Shown here: positions 34,656 to 47,104 of the stretch, piece after piece
Layout: every line of letters starts with the position of its first letter
Position numbering within the stretch: the first letter of the stretch is position 1
Source of the DNA: Elmis aenea
Taxonomy: Eukaryota; Arthropoda; Insecta; Coleoptera; Elmidae
NCBI GenBank assembly: GCA_947652605.1
Contig: OX393578.1
Coordinates: forward strand, 56,985,415 to 57,049,414
Reading direction: 5' to 3'
Length of the DNA: 64,000 bases
Translations under genes and position numbers: made by a program
The notes under the pieces: generated by a model
Seen by the model: the letters and a program-made list of their open reading frames with translations, nothing else
Databases searched by the model: none
What the model was told of the DNA's origin: nothing

Positions 34656-35872
34656 TATAAACCAGGAATTGCTAACCTTCTTTAAGTATCGACCCCTTAC
34701 AAAAAAAATCTCCTAACCCCTTTTTTTAGTTTTCAACATACAATTTTTGGTCTTTTTATTACAAGTGACTAAAAATAGGTGGATCTTATTAAACTTACTT
34801 GTTTTTGGGTATAATTCTTATGTTTAAAAAACAGCATATTTATCGCGGTCCGCCTACAAATCTATTTATGTCGGATTAAGGCTTTGAAGAAATATGTTTT
34901 TGACATAGGAATGTAGAAAATGTGAACGACTTTGTTGCAAAATTAACATACACGATTTAGCATAATCCCTTAACCAATTTGGGAAGGTTTAAGTAATATA
35001 TATTCATAAAACTGGAACAACATTTATCTGATTTAGTGTTATTGAAGAGTCAATATAGCTATTTTATTAAATAATGCTTGAGCTCGATTTTGAAATCCGT
35101 CTTTACTTGAATCGATGAATAGTGTTGATTCTTTTGTATAAAACATTGTTTATATTGCTTTAAAATAAAACAAATAACGTGAAGGGTTGTTATATTTATG
35201 CTTTTATTTATGTTTTTACAAAACGCCATTGTGTGTATTCAAAAATATAAATTTGTTAAAAATCGTTTAAGCAAACCGATTTTTTTGAATTTATTTAAAT
35301 TTTTCGAAAATTTTATAACATTTTTTTTCCATAATCCCGATCAAAAGTTTGTCAATCGTTTTATTTAAACTAAATTTACTATTAAGTTCACAAATGTCAC
35401 AGCTATCTACAAAATAGTAACTCTCAATTTTGTTCTTTATAGCTAGGTAGATTATTTATATTTGCCCTAGTATCAATTAAAATCGAAAAACCTGTAAACA
35501 AAAAATAATCTACTGTTATACTCTGTTTAAATATATTACATTGTAGTGAATATAGTTTTTTAAACGTAGGCGAAGTTACTAGTAAATGAGCTATGCTATT
35601 GTGAAGGATCACGATAGCATTAAATTTTATTGCAAATAATAGATTATATAAGAAAAGAAAAACATCAATTCCACAGCGGGAGTTGATTTTGCTGCTAGTA
35701 CTTATTGTAATTTATTCGTTGTGTCTACAATATATCTTAGCCCGAGGTTTTGTTGGACTAAGATGTGTACTCAACCAAAAACACGTTATTGGAACAAATT
35801 ACTTGGAAGATGACAAAACCTGCAGCTGATTAAGATTGCAACGAAAAACTGTTCTGGAATAATTGCTAAAAT
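34656..35872. other. No recognisable feature
   Basis: AT-rich. The short minus-strand frame at 35424-35612 has no domain. Nothing else is supported. Confidence 0.5.
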
Positions 35873-36158
35873 AGTTATTTATGTATCAAGGCCAAAAAGT
35901 ACGTTTTGGCCGAGGTGCATAATACATTTTTTGTGCGATCGAATTAAAAACAATTTAAATTTTTAGTAATTTTCAAAATTATAGGTTAGAAACTACGTGA
36001 CATTCTGTCACTGACAGATGACGGCGTATGTACTGCATTGCCGGCCCTCTCCTTAGCAACGGCCGTAAAAGTTACTTTTTCGGCCGTTGCTAAGGGTAAC
36101 GGCCTGAAAAGTAACTTTTACGACCGTTGCTAAGGATAGGGCCGGTAATGCAGTACTT
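35873..36158. repeat. Inverted copy of the window-start MITE
   Basis: The reverse complement of positions 1-228 with few differences. It ends in the 43-bp palindrome at 36052-36094, whose 14-bp arms CTTAGCAACGGCCG are perfect. A further diverged hairpin (about 36097-36136) and a second GGGCCGGTAATGCAGTAC follow, so the end has been partly duplicated. Confidence 0.85.
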
Positions 36159-37200
36159 TATGGTTGCTAACGCGTCCGTCAAACAGCTGTTTCTAGTACG
36201 ATCGCACAAAAAGATATTTAAGTTTCCCAAGACAATTGTTTTTTGCTGAAGCATTAATCTGCGTAGGTACTCAATAGAATGCTTAATTTATTAAACTAAA
36301 ATTTGCTTTATTTAGCATGTGTGCAGTATTAAAAATCGTTTAAACTACAACCGATTGCCGGTGTTTTGCAAATAATAAATTCTGTGGCGGTGGAGTTCAA
36401 CCAACCTAAGAGTTTTTTGCATCTTAATTTGTCGACATTCGGTTAGTGTCCTGCACGCGGTCGGCCTTGCTTTATACAATAACTTTTGTGAATGAAACTC
36501 AACGATATGCTTAAATAATATTTGTATACTGCTATTAAGGCGTGAACAATTTCTCTTACATCTTTTTGTCTGGCTTAAAATTCATATTTGGTTATCAGTA
36601 TAACGAAATTGAACAACCAGAAAAAGTAAATGAAACTATTAGCTTTGCCATTGTTAGGTTTGCGGGTTTAGGATTTGGAAAAACGCGAGGAATTTTTATT
36701 AAATCTATCGAATCAAAAATCCTGACACAACTGATTGCTTGGCAATTAATTGAAACTAGATATCGTCTGGGTTTTGAATTAAGATTTTATCTAATAAACT
36801 AGTGACATCTTTTAAACTTTTCAGGTCAATAAACTTCCCAAAAATGTTTACATAATTAATTATGGTATACGTTTCATTTTCTCACGGTAGAATTACGGGG
36901 GCTTTTAAAATAATTACAAGTATAGCAATTTATGCGTAATTCGAGTAATTAATTGCAAATAATAATAATTCATTAATGTGGTTGCTGGTTTACGAGTAGT
37001 TGCCAGGAGGAAATTACTCAATCAATAGCGTCTAGCCTAAAACTGAATTTCCAGTGCAGTAAATAGCGTCTGAGTCACTTCCTTCGACTAACGCAAACCT
37101 ATCTCAAGGATTATAAACATGAAGTTTACAGTCTTGCAGCCTTACTTACTTACGTCTAACGGCTGGCAAACGCTTCGTGAAAGATTTAAAATTGTATTCG
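36159..37200. other. No supported gene
   Basis: The 86-codon plus frame at 36542-36802 was examined; it has no recognisable motif and its codon use is as AT-rich as the surrounding DNA. Nothing else is noted. Confidence 0.45.
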
Positions 37201-39276
37201 CCGTAGAACAGTGTTCCTCAAACTCTGCGGACCCGATTGTAAATAAGAAACTGACAGAGGACCGCAATGAATTTTGTAGAAAATTTCCTTCACCTGTCAA
37301 ATTTGCATTTTCAACCAATCAGTAATCTTAAACCTTCCAGAGACTACCAATAAGAGCATTATTAGCAGGGACTAAAAACGAAAAAAATTCCGTTCGTTTC
37401 TGTTCGGAACGAAAACGAAATATATCGTTTTCGTTCTTTTCGTTCTAACCGAAAAAAATCTTTTTTCGTTTTCGTGAACCGAAATAATAACGGTTAAAAC
37501 CGGTTTTACAATTTTTTTTTGTCGTCAAAAAAATCAATTTTTTTTCTAGTCATCACAACCCTCTATAAATACGATAACAATATTTGCGTCTCAGCTAAAA
37601 TATAAACGAAGACGATGGGGTTCGATGTTAACGGACAGCATATTTTAGACTGGCGAACCATTGCCATATTAAATTTACCAAATTGTTAAACACAATAACA
37701 TTTAACCATTTTATTAAGTTTAACACCCGTAAGGTGCAAAAACACAACGTGGTTAGGTTAAATTAGACACACGATCTTTATCTAAAAATATAAAAATAGA
37801 GCAAGTGCTATTTTAAATTTGTTTTAGTACTAAAAATCTATGCATTTAAATTAAATAAGATCCTGCTGTAATTATTTAAAAAGACAAAATAATGAATTCA
37901 AGTGGATAATTTACTAAATGTTATAAATAAAAAAGATATTTAAAAAAAAAACTTATATTAACTTGAAATATACTTTAACTTTATAGTTTGTACATACCAT
38001 ACAATATACATTTTCACATTCCGTTAAATCTTACTAGCAACACATCTTCCAATAAATCTTCCTTTACATTTGTCCTTTTCGAACTAAGAATAAATTTTAC
38101 TATTATTATGTCTAAACGCAAATAAAACATACACATTGATAATATATATCCAATCAAGTGTATATTCTATATTGATGATCTAAAAATTAGAAATAGAGAA
38201 TATCTGTACGGTTAATTGTGTTACACGAAATTGCAAGTATAAACAATAAAGTTGTTAATACATATTCACGTAATTATATGGAGAAAAGTGAAGCTCACTT
38301 ATTTTAGGTGAGATTTTTTACTGCTCGTGGAGTCTTCCCAACACAGAAGATAAATTCGCGTTTGTGTTTAACAAATAAAATTGAAATAGCGACAAAACCG
38401 GTTAAAACCGGTAAAACCGGTTTTGGAAAATATTTATTTCGTTGTCATTCTTGAACGAAAAATAATAATTTCGTTTTCGGTTTCGTTTTCGTTCTTAAAA
38501 AAAATTCGGTTAATTTCGTTTAACGATTTCGTTTTCGTTCCGTTCTCAGTCCCTAATTATTAGACGGTAATAATTTTACATTCCTCTGTCAGATGTTGAT
38601 CCTCCTGTCAAATTTGCGTTTTCTACCAATACTTAACAAAATCAGATTTCCTTTAAACGGCCAATAAACATAATCATACACTGATAATTTACTTTTCGCG
38701 ATTAACAGATTTTCATGCGTTTATTGGTCGTTTCTAAGAAATCTGAGTTTGTGATTGGTCGTAAATATAAATTTGGAGAGGGAGTCAAATATTTTGGTCT
38801 TGATAATTTTTTGACGAATTTCGGCGACCAGTAGCGTTACTTTAATATAGATTAAACCACACCCCTGATGCGCTACTCTGACAGTACTTGTAAAATTTGA
38901 CAAAGCATACATTTAATTTGACAGGTAGATTAGGTGAAGGAAATTTTCTGACAAAATATAACTCGTGCATTGCAAATAATCTATAATTTTTGACAAATCC
39001 TCACTCATGCAAATTAAATCAGAAAAAATCACTCGTGAACTTCGTGCACTCGTGTTTTTTTCAGCTCAAATTACATTCGGGTTTATTTACCAAAAATTAT
39101 CGAAAATTTTCAATGTTCTTGTGATATTACCACTGACAATATTTTTGTTTTTAATTTAACGTGACAAATAAATTTGGATGATTTCGAACATTATAGTGGT
39201 TTGGGGGACCCCTTTAGAAGGATTCAGGGAACCCCAGGCGTCCGCGGACCACATTTTGAGAAACACTGCCTTAGTA
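37201..39276. mobile_element. hAT element with classic CAGTGTTYCTCAAA ends
   Basis: The left end, CAGTGTTCCTCAAACTCTGC at 37209, and the right end, complement CAGTGTTTCTCAAAATGTGG ending at 39268, have the widespread hAT form with a CCGCGGAC-type word inside. Flanks CCGTAGAA (37201-37208) and CCTTAGTA (39269-39276) agree at 6 of 8 positions, fitting an old 8-bp duplication. Without the nested element at 37366-38555 it is about 860 bp and non-coding. Words such as CTGTCAAATTTGCRTTTTC occur on both sides of the nested insert. Confidence 0.87.
37358..38563. mobile_element. Nested hAT element with perfect 8-bp TSD
   Basis: ATTATTAG is duplicated at 37358-37365 and 38556-38563. The element (37366-38555, 1190 bp) starts CAGGGACTAAAAACG and ends CGTTCTCAGTCCCTA. 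Both subterminal zones are full of ACGAAAACGA-type words and AAAACCGGTT repeats. No transposase is encoded. An inverted partial copy lies at 18126-18843. It sits inside the hAT element at 37209-39268 and is therefore younger. Confidence 0.95.
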
Positions 39277-41063
39277 CGTCGATTCCCTTTAAGCATGGTA
39301 TGTCATTAGCTGAAGAAAATTATGAATGTAGTTTAATTTAACGTCTGGTGGTAGATTTTTGGTGCTCTTAGACACAACGGTCATCAATCTCATGTTTTTT
39401 AATTACCCGCGAAATAATGGGTTTAAAATTATTGTTTAACAGCTTAACGAATTTTTAAGTTCACAGTTTTTTCGGTCTGGTGGCAAATGCAACAGTTCAC
39501 AAACCTTTCATTACTTATTCCTCTTTTTAATTTAAATTTAATTATGTAGTTCGTTGTGTGTTTTGCTGATTAATTTCGTTGAGTTAATAAACTTAAGTTT
39601 ATTGTTATGTAGGTAAGGAATTCCAAGCCCTGTAACATTTTATCTCTTCTTTTACTTAATCGAGTCTTCTAAAGTTTAAAGTATCCGTGTTTGGATACTT
39701 TTGATCTTCCATTTTCATGGATACTTCAGACAAACGCGATAACAGTGGTTGACAGTTATTATTATTGGCATTTGTTGCCGTTTCTAAGGTTTACTATTTA
39801 AAAATGTTACAATTTTCTCTTAACTTCATCAAAAATTCTTAGTAACTCGAAAATGATTGCAGATAGGTATAGGAAATGCTGATACAGATTGATGCAGAAT
39901 GTATTAAAGGCAATATTATTTATATTTATAAACTATTATTACTAATCTTGGGGTCAATGTTATTTCTGCTACACTGCAAATTTACTTAACAAAAACGCAA
40001 AGCTAACTGTTCTACCGCCCTCAAGAATCTGCTCACAAAAACCTTGTTTTACCATCGATAAGCTTAAAGGATAATTTTCATGAGAGAATAAATTAACACG
40101 ATAACAAGAAAAAATTCGCCTGTTGGCATTTTTTCCACCAGTATTTTCGCCGGTATATTAATACGTTAGGTTTTATCTTGACAGGGATTTCAGCCAAAAC
40201 TACTTATTCATGACTCTGCATACAACTTAATTCTGCCGCTCTGTAATGGACTTTGCATGTTAATCCATAACAAAGAGTTTAAAAACTTTAGGGTTAAATA
40301 ATAACATACCTAGATACAATAAACTAGTCACACAATATATCAGAAAAAAGTGATGAGAAGGATTAAAAAGATCAAAGCCCTGATTTTAAGTGTGTATTAG
40401 GGATCTGCAAATATTTACTTATAACACCTTCTAATAAAATTCTTTTTTTCTTCTGTGTCATCGAGTTCTAAGCACATAAACACGAAACATACCGCTTGAA
40501 GTACGAAGTAATACTGCCACTAAGTTAATCCTATAGACGTCATCACTGGCCGTATAGATTATACAAACAGGTTCGTCTTAAAATATTGTTTATTAAGAAT
40601 GAATTATATAAGTGACCTGTTATATAAATATATGTGAGAAATCTACAGATCAAGAGGCAAGAGTCTCAAAACTAGTATAAAAAAATTGATCCGGTGCTTA
40701 AATATAGCCAATAGAAGGGCGGATCCGATGACGAGTATAAAGCGCTATTTAAATTTATTTGATACCTGTATTATCCACGGCAGTCCGGGAATGGTCCTTC
40801 GAATTGGTCATACTTGCGATTGCGTTGGTTATGAGACGGTGTAAAAAAAAATCGTTATTTTTCGATGCACGCATCCTTTGCGAGTAGGCCTGTGCAATGT
40901 TTTTGAAATTGTCTTTAACGGTTCCGAAGAAGCGTTCGAAAAACAATAACCCCGTAAAATACGGAGTGTGCTGGGAGGAATAAACATTTCAGTCCACAAA
41001 AAAATTCGTGACTTCGTTATTTTTCTTACAAATAATCCAACTGATTTTTTATTTAAACCTATA
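39277..41063. other. No gene; two dispersed repeat pieces
   Basis: 39771-39903 matches 12340-12460 inside the hAT element at 11790 (TTCTCTTAACTTCATCAAAA, TTGCAGATAGGTATAGGAAA). 40855-40945 resembles the arm of the palindrome at 61833-62501 (GATGCACGCATCCTTTG, TTTAACGGTTCCG). No coding function is seen; the minus-strand frame at 40755-40946 overlaps that repeat. Confidence 0.6.
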
Positions 41064-41119
41064 CAGGGTGTGTTTAATAGCTAAGGCCCTACAGTGTCTT
41101 ATCTATTTGACGCACCCCG
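41064..41119. mobile_element. 56-bp collapsed CAGGG element
   Basis: TA-CAGGGTGTGTTTAATAG runs to GACGCACCCCG-TA in only 56 bp, directly next to the larger palindrome at 41126. It probably represents two ends joined by deletion. Confidence 0.55.
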
Positions 41120-41125
41120 TATATA

Positions 41126-42781
41126 CAGGGTGTCCCCGTTATCACCGCGAATATTTTAAGTGGTGATAGAGGACCCTTTTCTAAGAAAAAAATTCAAGTA
41201 AAATTTTTTCCTAAAATCAAATGCTAAGCTGATATCAACACTTACTTGATTTTTTTACACTTCTGCATTTATAAGACTCTGTCGCCGAAAATATCAATTT
41301 TATCGTAAAATACCTCAAAGCTTTTTAATAGAGCATGAAGTTTTCTACAAAATTAGTTCTATTTATTTTTTGTCTACAGGCAATGGTTTGAGTGTTATAA
41401 AGCAGTTTGTACAAAAAAATGTAAAATATTTACAAAATTTAATTGTTTCTTAAACTTTGCAACCGCTGTATCTTTAAAACGAAAGGTTGTACAAAAAAAC
41501 CGACGGCCTATTCCGGATAGCAAATTTTATGGGCTACAACTTTGGTCGAGTGAACTTTTTTGAAAATCAAACCGATTTTCCGGAAAAGCTGAAAATAAGG
41601 AATAGAGTGCAAAAACAAAATTTCCTACAAATATTGTTTTGTATTTAAAAATGCTTTTAAAGAGAGTGCGATTACGTGATTGAAAATGATGGAGTTCATT
41701 TTGAACACTTATTGAAGTAATTTTGTGGTTACATGTTAATTTTATTGCGTCCAGATGGATTTGCATTGTTTTGCATTTTATCGTTTTCGAAAAACAAAAA
41801 CTACTGGTAATTATGATATTTTGTATTTAAAAATGCTATAGCATCGGCAACATTCATAAAATTATGTATCTCATCAGTTTCAAAGCTTTTTATGAAATTT
41901 TAAATTCTTCAGAAACCAGCTAACGAACAAAAAACTGTTAAATTGCATATAAATAAGTTATGTTGATTTTTAAAAACGCCGCATCTTTTTAACGAAACGT
42001 CGTAGAGCAAAACGAATGCCTATTGCGGATAAGGCATTTAACGGACTACAACTTCGATAAATATGTTGTTCAATAAAACTAAATGTATCAGAAATATTTA
42101 TAACAGTGAAAAAGGTGAAAAAAAAACGATAAAATGCAAAACAATGCAAATCCATCTGGACGCAATAAAATTAACATGTAACCACAAAATTACTTCAATA
42201 AGTGTTCAAAATGACTTCCATCATTTTCAATCACGTAATCGCACTCTCTTTAAAAGCATTTTTAAATACAAAACAATGTTTGTAGGAAATTTTGTTTTTG
42301 CACTCTATTCCTTATTTTCAGCTTTTCCGGAAAATCGGTTTGATTTTCAAAAAAGTTCACTAAACCAAAGTTGTAGCCCATAAAATTTGCTATCCGGAAT
42401 GGGCCGTCGGTTTTTTTGTACAACCTTTCGTTTTAAAGATACAGCGGTTGCAAAGTTTAAGAAACAATTAAATTTTGTAAATATTTTACATTTTTTGTAC
42501 AAACTGCTTTATAACTCTCAAACCATTGCCTGTAGACAAAAAATAAATAGAACTAATTTTGTAGAGAATTTTATGCTCTGTTAAAAAGCTTGAAGGTATT
42601 TTACGATAAAATTAATATTTTCGGCTAGAGTCTTATAAATGCAGAAGTGTAAAAAAATCAAGTAAGTGTTGATATCAGCTTGGCATTTGATTTTAGGAAA
42701 AAATTTTACTTGAATTTTTTTCTTAGAAAAGGGTCCTCTATCACCACTTAAAATATTCGCGGTGATAACGGGGACACCCTG
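41126..42781. mobile_element. Palindromic element, family P3, with fossil transposase ends
   Basis: A 1656-bp near-palindrome, TA-CAGGGTGTCCCCGTTATCAC to complement, TA on the right. The arms are ~700 bp or more. In the left arm at 41661-41720 (+) and mirrored in the right arm, codons read RECDYVIENDGVHFEHLLK then stop. This fits the C-terminus common in insect Tc1/mariner-type transposases (...NGGHFEHLL-stop). Upstream codons VLYLKMLLKRV are one frame off. So the arms probably derive from the 3' end of an autonomous element. The 79-codon frames open on the opposite strand of both arms are shadows of it. Confidence 0.9.
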
Positions 42782-43599
42782 TATTTAATTAAATACGTTT
42801 TAGGCAACACAGTTTTGTTTAAGTACACTAAATGTAAGTAATATTTCGAGCCGTGCTGGTTAATGCGTGCATAATTTACGAAAACAAAAGGCGCCCAGCA
42901 AATACAGTAGACACAAACGCTGTTTTCGGAGATTCAATAAGACGTGTACACAATAAGACGAAACGGCGCGGTACTTGATTACAAGGAACCGGCAATTTAG
43001 GTTCTGCCGCCAGGTAAAAAGCAGGTTTTAAATCGACGAGTACCAAGCTGCCGGAATATTTACTTAAAGAGTAAATGACCAATATCGTGTTTTGTTCGAG
43101 TTGTTATAATAAATGAGCCGAGATGTTGCGCTTACGTTTGGTGGAGAGATCAGCTGCGTGCAACGGAATCAGCGATGTATAGCGATACATGTAGCTATGT
43201 TAACAACATCGACAGTCACCTGCAAAAATTACAATCTCGGTGCTATCTAGATTGATATAATCAAAATGAATACGACTTTACTTAAGCGCTTAATTGTCAG
43301 CAAGATTATTGCAAAAAACTTTTGGTATTGGGTTGGACAGAAAGTGTAAATAGATTTTAAAAGATTAGAGCAAATCAAACATGAAAAATGCCTATCTGAA
43401 CTAAGGTATCTTTGGTCAATAAAAAAGTTCCTTGCAAGATATATTTAAATTGTTGGTAAACATTAAAAAAAAAATAATAATAACATAATTTAGAAATAAG
43501 ACAACTGAAAAACAACTAAATATACACAAAATCCATACAAGGCATCCAATAACATTTAAAAAATAACATTTTGTAAGTAACTCCACAGATATATCTCTT
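42782..43599. other. No gene recognised; less AT-rich patch
   Basis: 42885-43240 is noticeably less AT-rich (ACGAAACGGCGCGGTAC, TTCTGCCGCCAGGTAAAA) and has no partner in the window. The 68-codon minus frame within it (42876-43082) has no recognisable domain. It could be conserved non-coding DNA or an unidentified exon. Confidence 0.35.
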
Positions 43600-45160
43600 G
43601 ATTAAAGCCTTTAATAGATTGCCAAGAAAAAAGATTTGGAAGATATTAAGAAAAGTAAGGTGAGTGAAGGATTAATAGCGGCAATTAAGAATTATAAAGT
43701 TGGTATTACACCAGAAATGATTAAATGCATGGAGGAATAAGAAAAGGAAGCGCTAAGGGCTCTCCTGAACGAAGTAATAAAATCAAGAAAAGTACCAAGA
43801 GATTGGAACATTCGATTAATCCTACCATTATACAAGAAATGGGACAAAAGGGAGTGTTCTAACTATAGATAGAGTAATAACATTAATGAGTGTACCAGAG
43901 AAAATACAGGCAGGAGAAATGGAAGGCAGATTAAAAGAAAAACTAGAAACTCACTACAAGAATCCCAATACGGTTTCAGAAGAGGAAGGAGTACAAAGAC
44001 CCAGTCTTTATACTGAGACAAACAATAGAAAAGAGCTTAATAAAAAACAAGGAAATACATTTATTTTATAGACTTGGAGAAAGCATTCAATAATATCAAA
44101 AGAAAAGACGTATAATGGCCTAAGAAGGAAGGGAGTAGAAATAGAAACAATCGACATAATAAAAGAGATGTAACAGTAAATATTGTAAGAACACAAAATG
44201 AAGAATTGGAACAGTTTGAAACAAAAGAGGGCTTAAAACAAGCGATGCGTGCTCAGTCCATTATTATTCTCAATAGTCATAGATGGGGTAATTAAAGAAG
44301 TAAAACAAAAAATGAGAGCGTTTCACCTAGGTAACTCGAAAATGGAAATAATAAACATAACGGAGCTAATGGTCGCAGACGACATGGTCTTAGTCGCGGA
44401 AACAGAAGAAAATCTGCAACATAATACAGACAACCTAAACCAGGAATTGGAAAAAATTAATTTGAAAAAAAATACAGAAAAACTAAAACTATGATCGTTA
44501 CAACAGAGAACAAAGGGCATAACTCACTTTAAATGGGCTTAGGTTGTAACAGATAGAAAGCTTTAAATATTTAGGAGTGATCATAGAGAAAAATGGAGCA
44601 ATAGACAAGGAAATAAGCGAAAGGACAGGAAGTGTGGGAAGATTATTAAACAGTTTAAGAACAAAATTTTTTGGAACTAAAGAAGTCCCAAAACGAACAA
44701 AAGGTCAAAAAGGTTGTAACTCCGGCACTTTTATACCGAAGTGAAACGTGGACACTCACAAAAAACAAAAATAGTAGCCGGGTGAATCTAGCAGAAATTG
44801 GCTTTTTAAGAAAAACCCAAAGGAAAAACCCAGAAAGATAGAACCAGAAATGAAAAATATAGAAAACAATTATAGATAAAATCAGTTGAAACAAAAATAC
44901 AAGAAAGATATCTGGGATGGTTGAGTCACATTTATAGGATGAAAGAAGAAAGGTTAGCCGGAAAAGCCTATGAAGCAAGATCACAGGGAAAAAACAAAGA
45001 GGTAGACCGAGAAAAACCTGCCAAGGAGTTGAAAAAGCAGCAACGGATAGAAACATCAAATGGAAAGACATCAAAAAGCACAAGACAGAAAAACACGAAA
45101 AAAGTCAGCACAGTACAATTCAACAGTCGTACACCTAAAAGGACTCATGATTAAATAAAT
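43600..45160 (+). pseudogene. Rearranged LINE ORF2 pseudogene
   Basis: Pieces of one endonuclease/RT ORF2. 43600-43695 reads LKAFNRLPRKKIWKILRK, which is RT palm sequence and therefore out of order. From 43696 the order is normal: ITPEMIKCMEE, KVPRDWNIRLILPLYKKWD, SVPEKIQAGEMEGRLKEKL, a GF.RGRSTKTQSLY-like stretch, ALSPLLFS-type motif B at 44249, then MVADDMVLVAETEENLQ with the VADD catalytic box. LYRSETWT-like and YRMKEERLAGKAYEARSQ segments lead to a 3' end at about 45160. Many stops and frameshifts. Family member at 3200-3712 and, by the 3' end, 32335-32815 and 1716-1790. Confidence 0.88.
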
Positions 45161-45227
45161 AAAAAAAGTAGTAGAAATTATGTGCGAAACCATGACAGCA
45201 GGAATTTAAAACAACAGTCGAACTAAA

Positions 45228-45398
45228 CATGGGCGTCCGCAAAAAAAAAATCCATGGGGGCAAAAGCATAGAGAAAAATAAGATAATATATAAATTATAA
45301 TTTAATTTTTATCGTTTGTTTTTACAAGTACTAGGTACTTTTTACTCGATCCCAGGGAGGGGCAAGTGCCCCGTTTGTCCCCCCTGCAGACGCCCATG
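45228..45398. mobile_element. 171-bp MITE with CATGGGCGTCYGCA ends
   Basis: TIRs CATGGGCGTCCGCA and complement of CATGGGCGTCTGCA. Inside, CCATGGGGGCAAAAG and GGGGCAAGTGCCCC flank an AT-rich core. Flanks GAACTAAA and GTACTTAC agree at 5 of 8 positions, so an eroded 8-bp hAT-type duplication is possible but not proven. Confidence 0.72.
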
Positions 45399-47102
45399 GT
45401 ACTTACACAGGAGGGCACTTTAAGTCCACTCCTTTTTTTTTGTTTCTAATGGATTAAAAATAACAAAGGTGTGCAAAATTAAAAAATATGGCCTTATTCA
45501 ACAGCTTATTAATGCAAAAGAGGCATTCCTAATAGCTTCAATTCGGTAATAGTTAAGTAAAAATCTCACAAAAACTATTTTGACGCAATTTAAATCACAA
45601 GATACACATAATTAAATTGTGTGTTACCTATTAATCTTTTTAACTACTGCATTTAATTTTTTATTACCCTGCACCTAGTGTACGCAGGTCATTGAATAGA
45701 ACTGGGTGTGTACAAGCTTACTATAAATACAAAGATTAACTTGCTAAACAACAAATGACCTGCCGACCTCCTTTAAGTTATGACAAGAAATTAATTTTCT
45801 TGTATAATTCCATATTCTACTGCTCCTGGAAACGGAAGCAATACACCATTATAACGCACAGACATGAGTTAATAAATGAATATGTAGTGAGAAGCGAGTC
45901 TGGGGAATTTTTTCCTTATGTGTTATGCAGTTACACAGAAGAAGCTAAGGAATTTTTTGTTATTGTTTGGTTGTTTTAGTATGCTGTAATTCTCAACAAT
46001 AAATAAAATATTTGCAGAATATTTCTGGCTGCTGATCTGTTACAGAGCTTCAATAATACTTGAAAATTTAGTATAGTTAGTTAAGTATAAACGTTTTTTG
46101 AGTATCAAAGTTGTGCTTTATGTAACTTGTGCTAATTTTAGAAAATCAATTTAAAAAAAAAACAATTCCACTTTTAAGTAAATTAATGTTATCGAAACTT
46201 TTAATTTTCTAAACTTATTGCATGAACATATTAAGTATTTTTAAATTCCATTGTTGTTTTTTGATTGAGAGTTGTTTTGTGGAAATGCTAAACCACTTTA
46301 GGGAATTTCATCTCTTTGTCAGTGAATGGGATTGCCATTGTCTAAGAGACGATAGTCTTAAAAGTAGACTAGTATTTCTACAAAAGATCTTTAATATTAA
46401 AATTTATATTGATTTTAAATAAACTGGTTGTTTAATATTCTTAAAGTACCTATTAAAAGTTTTGATAACATTGAAATATCTTAAAGTCTGGCTATTTTTA
46501 AAGAATGTAGGAGCTCTAGAAGAAACAATATACTGAGTAATTGAATTGCTTTAAGTATTCATGCAATATACGATTTACCAAAAGCCTTAAAACTTTTGGC
46601 CAAATTTTGGACTGTTTTACAAAAGATTGGTGCATAATATAAGTTTTAGAATGTTGCCATATATTATTGGTAAATTAACATAAAAAATTCATTTTGCTTT
46701 AGTCTTTTAGCTTGTAACTGCATTTATTAATCCATAATTTTCTGGTCCTTCGCTTATTTTTTGCGTTCTTTATTGTTATTTGTTTTTATCATTATTGGCG
46801 AAAGATAGTTTTGCCTTAGGATTCACTCTGCAAAGTAAACATAAAAAAAGCTGTTTTATTGCAAGTTGTTTAAAATTTATGTACCTATGGGTTTATAATT
46901 CAGTTGAGTGTAATACAATTCTTTCGGAGTTTATACAGCTGCCACAAAGAATAAAAGGTATATTTGTTTGCACTTGTTATATTTACTCAAGCTTATAATT
47001 TTGCATGCCCATAATTTGTGTTACTTACTGTTCAAAGTTGGATCTGCAAATTTTATTTAAAAGATAAAAATTAAATATTAAAATCAACCTAAGTTTTTTT
47101 TA
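45399..47102. other. No supported gene
   Basis: Several 60-75 codon plus-strand frames (45755-45979, 46222-46422, 46780-46998) were read; none shows a domain and none has splice or promoter context. AT-rich, otherwise featureless. Confidence 0.45.
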
Positions 47103-47104
47103 TA

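Noticed and set aside
1..36158. A single 36-kb transposon bounded by the inverted repeats
   Set aside because: The interior holds unrelated nested elements and no polymerase, integrase or capsid genes. The ends are complete short repeats in themselves, so two independent insertions are simpler.
36542..36802. 86-codon plus ORF
   Set aside because: No ATG context of note, AT-driven codon use and no recognisable motif.
37119..37325. 68-codon plus ORF
   Set aside because: It crosses the left border of the hAT element at 37209, so it is a chance frame.
41527..42383. Conserved 79-codon frames starting MQIHLDAIKL, open in four palindrome arms
   Set aside because: They are antisense to the transposase-like C-terminus in the same arms, and the two arms of each palindrome are copies of each other, so openness in four places is not independent evidence of coding.
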